From Geojedonia sp051814705 (lineage in GTDB: Bacteria > Bacteroidota > Bacteroidia > Flavobacteriales > Flavobacteriaceae): 64,000 nt of DNA. Location: the NCBI GenBank assembly GCA_051814705.1, contig JBPWQW010000002.1, positions 248,001-312,000 of the forward strand, in the 5' to 3' direction. Below, one piece after another: positions 61,690 through 64,000 of the stretch. The stretch's first letter is position 1; every line of letters begins with the position of its first letter. Made by a program: the position numbers and the translations under genes. Under the pieces are notes generated by a model. The model was given only the letters and a program-made list of their open reading frames with translations, did no database searches and was not told the origin of the DNA.

Positions 61690-64000
61690 AATTTCGGAAG
61701 CTATCGCTCTTATTTTTTCATTAGTTTCCTGCAAGAGTACCATGTCGAGTATGGGATTAAACTTGATATCGTGAGACTGTTCGATAAGGTACAATACGGC
61801 CAATTTAAGTTTTTGGTCTTTGCGTTTCAGCAACTCTAAATAGCATTCGGTTTCGCTTAAAACTTTGAGGTTTAATTTTTTTATGATGTCTTCTGAAATC
61901 GTTTCCATTACAATCGATTCGGCAACGGGTATCAGTTCTTTTTTTAGTTGACTATCTAAAATATTATCTAAAAATTCAATGGCGTGGATTCGCTGTTCTT
62001 CCTTGCCTTTTAAGATGGAATTTAAAATGGGATCGACATCACCTGGAGGATATTTAATACCCAAAAACCTGAAAATACGCTGCAATTGTCTGTCGAGACG
62101 CAGTTCGAGTAAGGCTATGAGTCTTTTGCGAGCGGCATTCTCTTCTTTGGTCTCAGGGTCTTGAGTTTTTTTCTTATACTGAATCACAATTTGAGAATGG
62201 ATTAAAGTTAAGGTATTTTGATACAAGTGACACTCATCCAATATTTTATCTACAATAAATCGGTCCTTAATTAGTAAATTCGGATGCTTCCATTTTAAAC
62301 GTTTTAAAGCTTCAATGGCTTCTATTTTAACGACGTGCTCGGTATCGCCGGTTAACTTTATGAGGGTATTGATAGCCTTTTGTGATGCAAATTTTTCTAT
62401 AACCAAAACGGCATAGATGGCATCTTCCAACTCAATAGTTTCGTTTTTTATGTTTGTAAAGAGGACATCTATAATGGGTTCACCATAAATAAAGAGGGCT
62501 TCACTTGCCGTTTGGCGGTAATCCTTGACCGATAGATGTGCAATAATGGCCGTAATAAATTGATTTTCCAAGGTTTTGGAAGCGCTGATGATGGAACTCT
62601 TTACAATTTCGGGATCCTGAGCAGTGAGGTGCATTTTTAAAACATCATAATACGGTTCGACCCTAGCGTTTCCTATGGCTTGGATAATGGTATTGATTTT
62701 ATGTTTTTGATCTATTGGATTATCGAGCTTGTGATAACGGGTTAGCGCATTTTCAATTTTATATTCCAAATTAAATCGGTTTTGAAGCTGCTGATTATTC
62801 CTCAATTCCAAGGATAATCCTATTAAAGCTGCGTTGGCAATTGTTTCATCAGTGCTATTCAGATATTTATTAAAAAGTTCAACCGTATTTTTTTTATAAT
62901 GGTTCAATAAGTACCTGAAGGCCGACGTCGTCACGTGTTGATCTTGATGATGAATCATTTTTTCAATTTGAACACTTAAATTTTCAGTCCTTAAAAAATA
63001 AAGATTTTCAATGGCCATAGCCTTAACCTGAGGCGACTTATGCGTCAATAAGCTTTTAAAACCAAAAAAGAAACGCTCGTCCTTGACTTCCAGGGTTTTT
63101 TCCAACATGTGCACGATTTGATTGTCGTTACCTTCTTTAAAAACATTTAAAACCGTTTGGACAATAGAGGTCACTTTGATGTCTTTTTTTGAGGGTTTCT
63201 CCTTTTTTACCTTAGTATTTTCGAACAAAGACTTAAACGAAATGATATATTCATTTTTCAGTTGATAAATAAAATAGAGCCAAAACGATATGAGACCAAT
63301 AATGATTAAACTGATATAAGTTGAGGAGATATCCAGTGCATTGATAAAAAAGATGAGTATAAAACCGGCTAAGCCCGTAGCGATACTATCTACGACCACA
63401 TCTGTAAAGGTTTTGGTTTTCTTTTTAATATCTATGGGTATGGGAATTGACAGGAGCTCAGTTGCCGCTTTATTAACCGATTGCTTTAAACTGCCATCCA
63501 CAATTTTAATAAAAACAACAACCCAAAGTTGAGGAAGAATCAATAATAAAATCGAACCCATGAGAATCCCTGTAGGCAGCCATAATAAGGATTTCCCAAC
63601 ACCAAAAGTACCAACGATGCGCTTGGTTAAAAATAGCTGTATTATCAGCGAGATGACACTTAACGTTGAAAACCAAAATCCGAAAAAGGAGGTCAACTCA
63701 TCTGGATTTGTAATAAGTCGGGAGGCATAATCACTATATTGATAGTCTACAAGTTTGGCAATTAAAACGCTTATGCCCACAACGATGGCAATTAGTCGCA
63801 ATAATTTGGATTGCTTAATTAGTCTAAAGGGGGAATCCCCTTTGGGATTGGTCCGCATCGATACTTGGAAGCGGTTGAGTTTAACGACTTCAGATTTCCA
63901 GATATAGCGTGTAATTGGGATGCAACAGCTTAAGAGTACAGCCGCAACAAAGAGTAGGTTTTCGGTATATAAAAACTTGGTGAGCACCGACGTTAAATAC
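61678..64000 (-). CDS. Npt1/Npt2-like nucleotide transporter with HEAT-repeat tail (partial)
   Basis: The frame is open to the right edge, so the N-terminus is missing. The first ~270 residues in the window hold about eight transmembrane segments with features of the ATP:ADP antiporter/MFS-like family (SLKQSVNKAATELLSIPIP). The remaining ~500 residues are helical repeats of HEAT type (e.g. KAMAIENLYFLRTENLSVQI, AIEALKRLKWKH). Fusions of such membrane and HEAT parts are known in Bacteroidetes; transport of nucleotides is unproven. A GTG at 63987 is not the true start. Confidence 0.75.
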   Translation of the reverse strand, partial: YLTSVLTKFLYTENLLFVAAVLLSCCIPITRYIWKSEVVKLNRFQVSMRTNPKGDSPFRLIKQSKLLRLIAIVVGISVLIAKLVDYQYSDYASRLITNPDELTSFFGFWFSTLSVISLIIQLFLTKRIVGTFGVGKSLLWLPTGILMGSILLLILPQLWVVVFIKIVDGSLKQSVNKAATELLSIPIPIDIKKKTKTFTDVVVDSIATGLAGFILIFFINALDISSTYISLIIIGLISFWLYFIYQLKNEYIISFKSLFENTKVKKEKPSKKDIKVTSIVQTVLNVFKEGNDNQIVHMLEKTLEVKDERFFFGFKSLLTHKSPQVKAMAIENLYFLRTENLSVQIEKMIHHQDQHVTTSAFRYLLNHYKKNTVELFNKYLNSTDETIANAALIGLSLELRNNQQLQNRFNLEYKIENALTRYHKLDNPIDQKHKINTIIQAIGNARVEPYYDVLKMHLTAQDPEIVKSSIISASKTLENQFITAIIAHLSVKDYRQTASEALFIYGEPIIDVLFTNIKNETIELEDAIYAVLVIEKFASQKAINTLIKLTGDTEHVVKIEAIEALKRLKWKHPNLLIKDRFIVDKILDECHLYQNTLTLIHSQIVIQYKKKTQDPETKEENAARKRLIALLELRLDRQLQRIFRFLGIKYPPGDVDPILNSILKGKEEQRIHAIEFLDNILDSQLKKELIPVAESIVMETISEDIIKKLNLKVLSETECYLELLKRKDQKLKLAVLYLIEQSHDIKFNPILDMVLLQETNEKIRAIASEILMK

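Overview
The window is chromosomal DNA of a marine-type Flavobacteriaceae/Bacteroidetes bacterium. The supporting evidence is low GC, a protein with a type IX secretion C-terminal domain, a two-component system with a TPR histidine kinase, families typical of the group (DUF6266, DUF4212, M13 peptidase), promoters resembling TAnnTTTG, and many dispersed palindromic repeats. I saw no rRNA, tRNA, CRISPR array or intact insertion sequence.

Layout. 0-15 kb: the start of a hemerythrin-like gene, lipoate ligase, a DUF1624 membrane protein, a Na+:amino-acid symporter, an acetate-uptake/activation set (DUF4212 subunit, SSS symporter, acetyl-CoA synthetase), YceI, an MsbA-type exporter, an M13 lipoprotein peptidase and small stress-type proteins. 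15.3-18.9 kb: a mostly non-coding block with two paralogous small AraC regulators. Five repeated units each pair a fixed-geometry promoter with a short predicted RNA and a terminator; a sixth promoter copy precedes a cupin gene. I think this is the most novel part of the window. 19-29.8 kb: SRAP/HMCES, a TPR histidine kinase with its response regulator, lipoproteins, a GC-rich methyltransferase, a T9SS cargo protein, and a five-gene minus-strand operon with an HPF-like ribosome factor and an eRF1-like protein.

30.1-42.2 kb: a defence island. A type I restriction-modification system (hsdM, hsdS, hsdR) is interleaved with and flanked by a zinc-ribbon PD-(D/E)XK protein, an OLD-like ATPase, a second PD-(D/E)XK protein, a GmrSD-like DUF262-HNH protein and a PLD-like protein with a cysteine module. 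All genes point the same way with short gaps or overlaps.

42.2-45.5 kb: nine copies of a palindromic ~90-110 bp repeat surround a single-domain GIY-YIG nuclease gene. Next come low-complexity repeats, an in-register array of 13 decamers, and a DUF6266 gene facing an excisionase-like HTH gene. 45.5-51.8 kb: an unknown exported protein, a subclass B1 metallo-beta-lactamase, a TrkA/TrkH-type K+ uptake pair, more simple repeats, a 34-aa basic protein and a NYN/LOTUS protein. 51.8-52.6 kb: a DUF559 nuclease-like gene between two 179-bp direct repeats. 52.6-64 kb: amidohydrolase, DinB, PLP decarboxylase, a lipoprotein, an exported PEP-synthase-like protein coupled to a class A beta-lactamase-like hydrolase, TerC, and a nucleotide-transporter-like HEAT-repeat protein cut by the right edge.

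All assignments come from reading the sequence and recalling family signatures; no database search was run.
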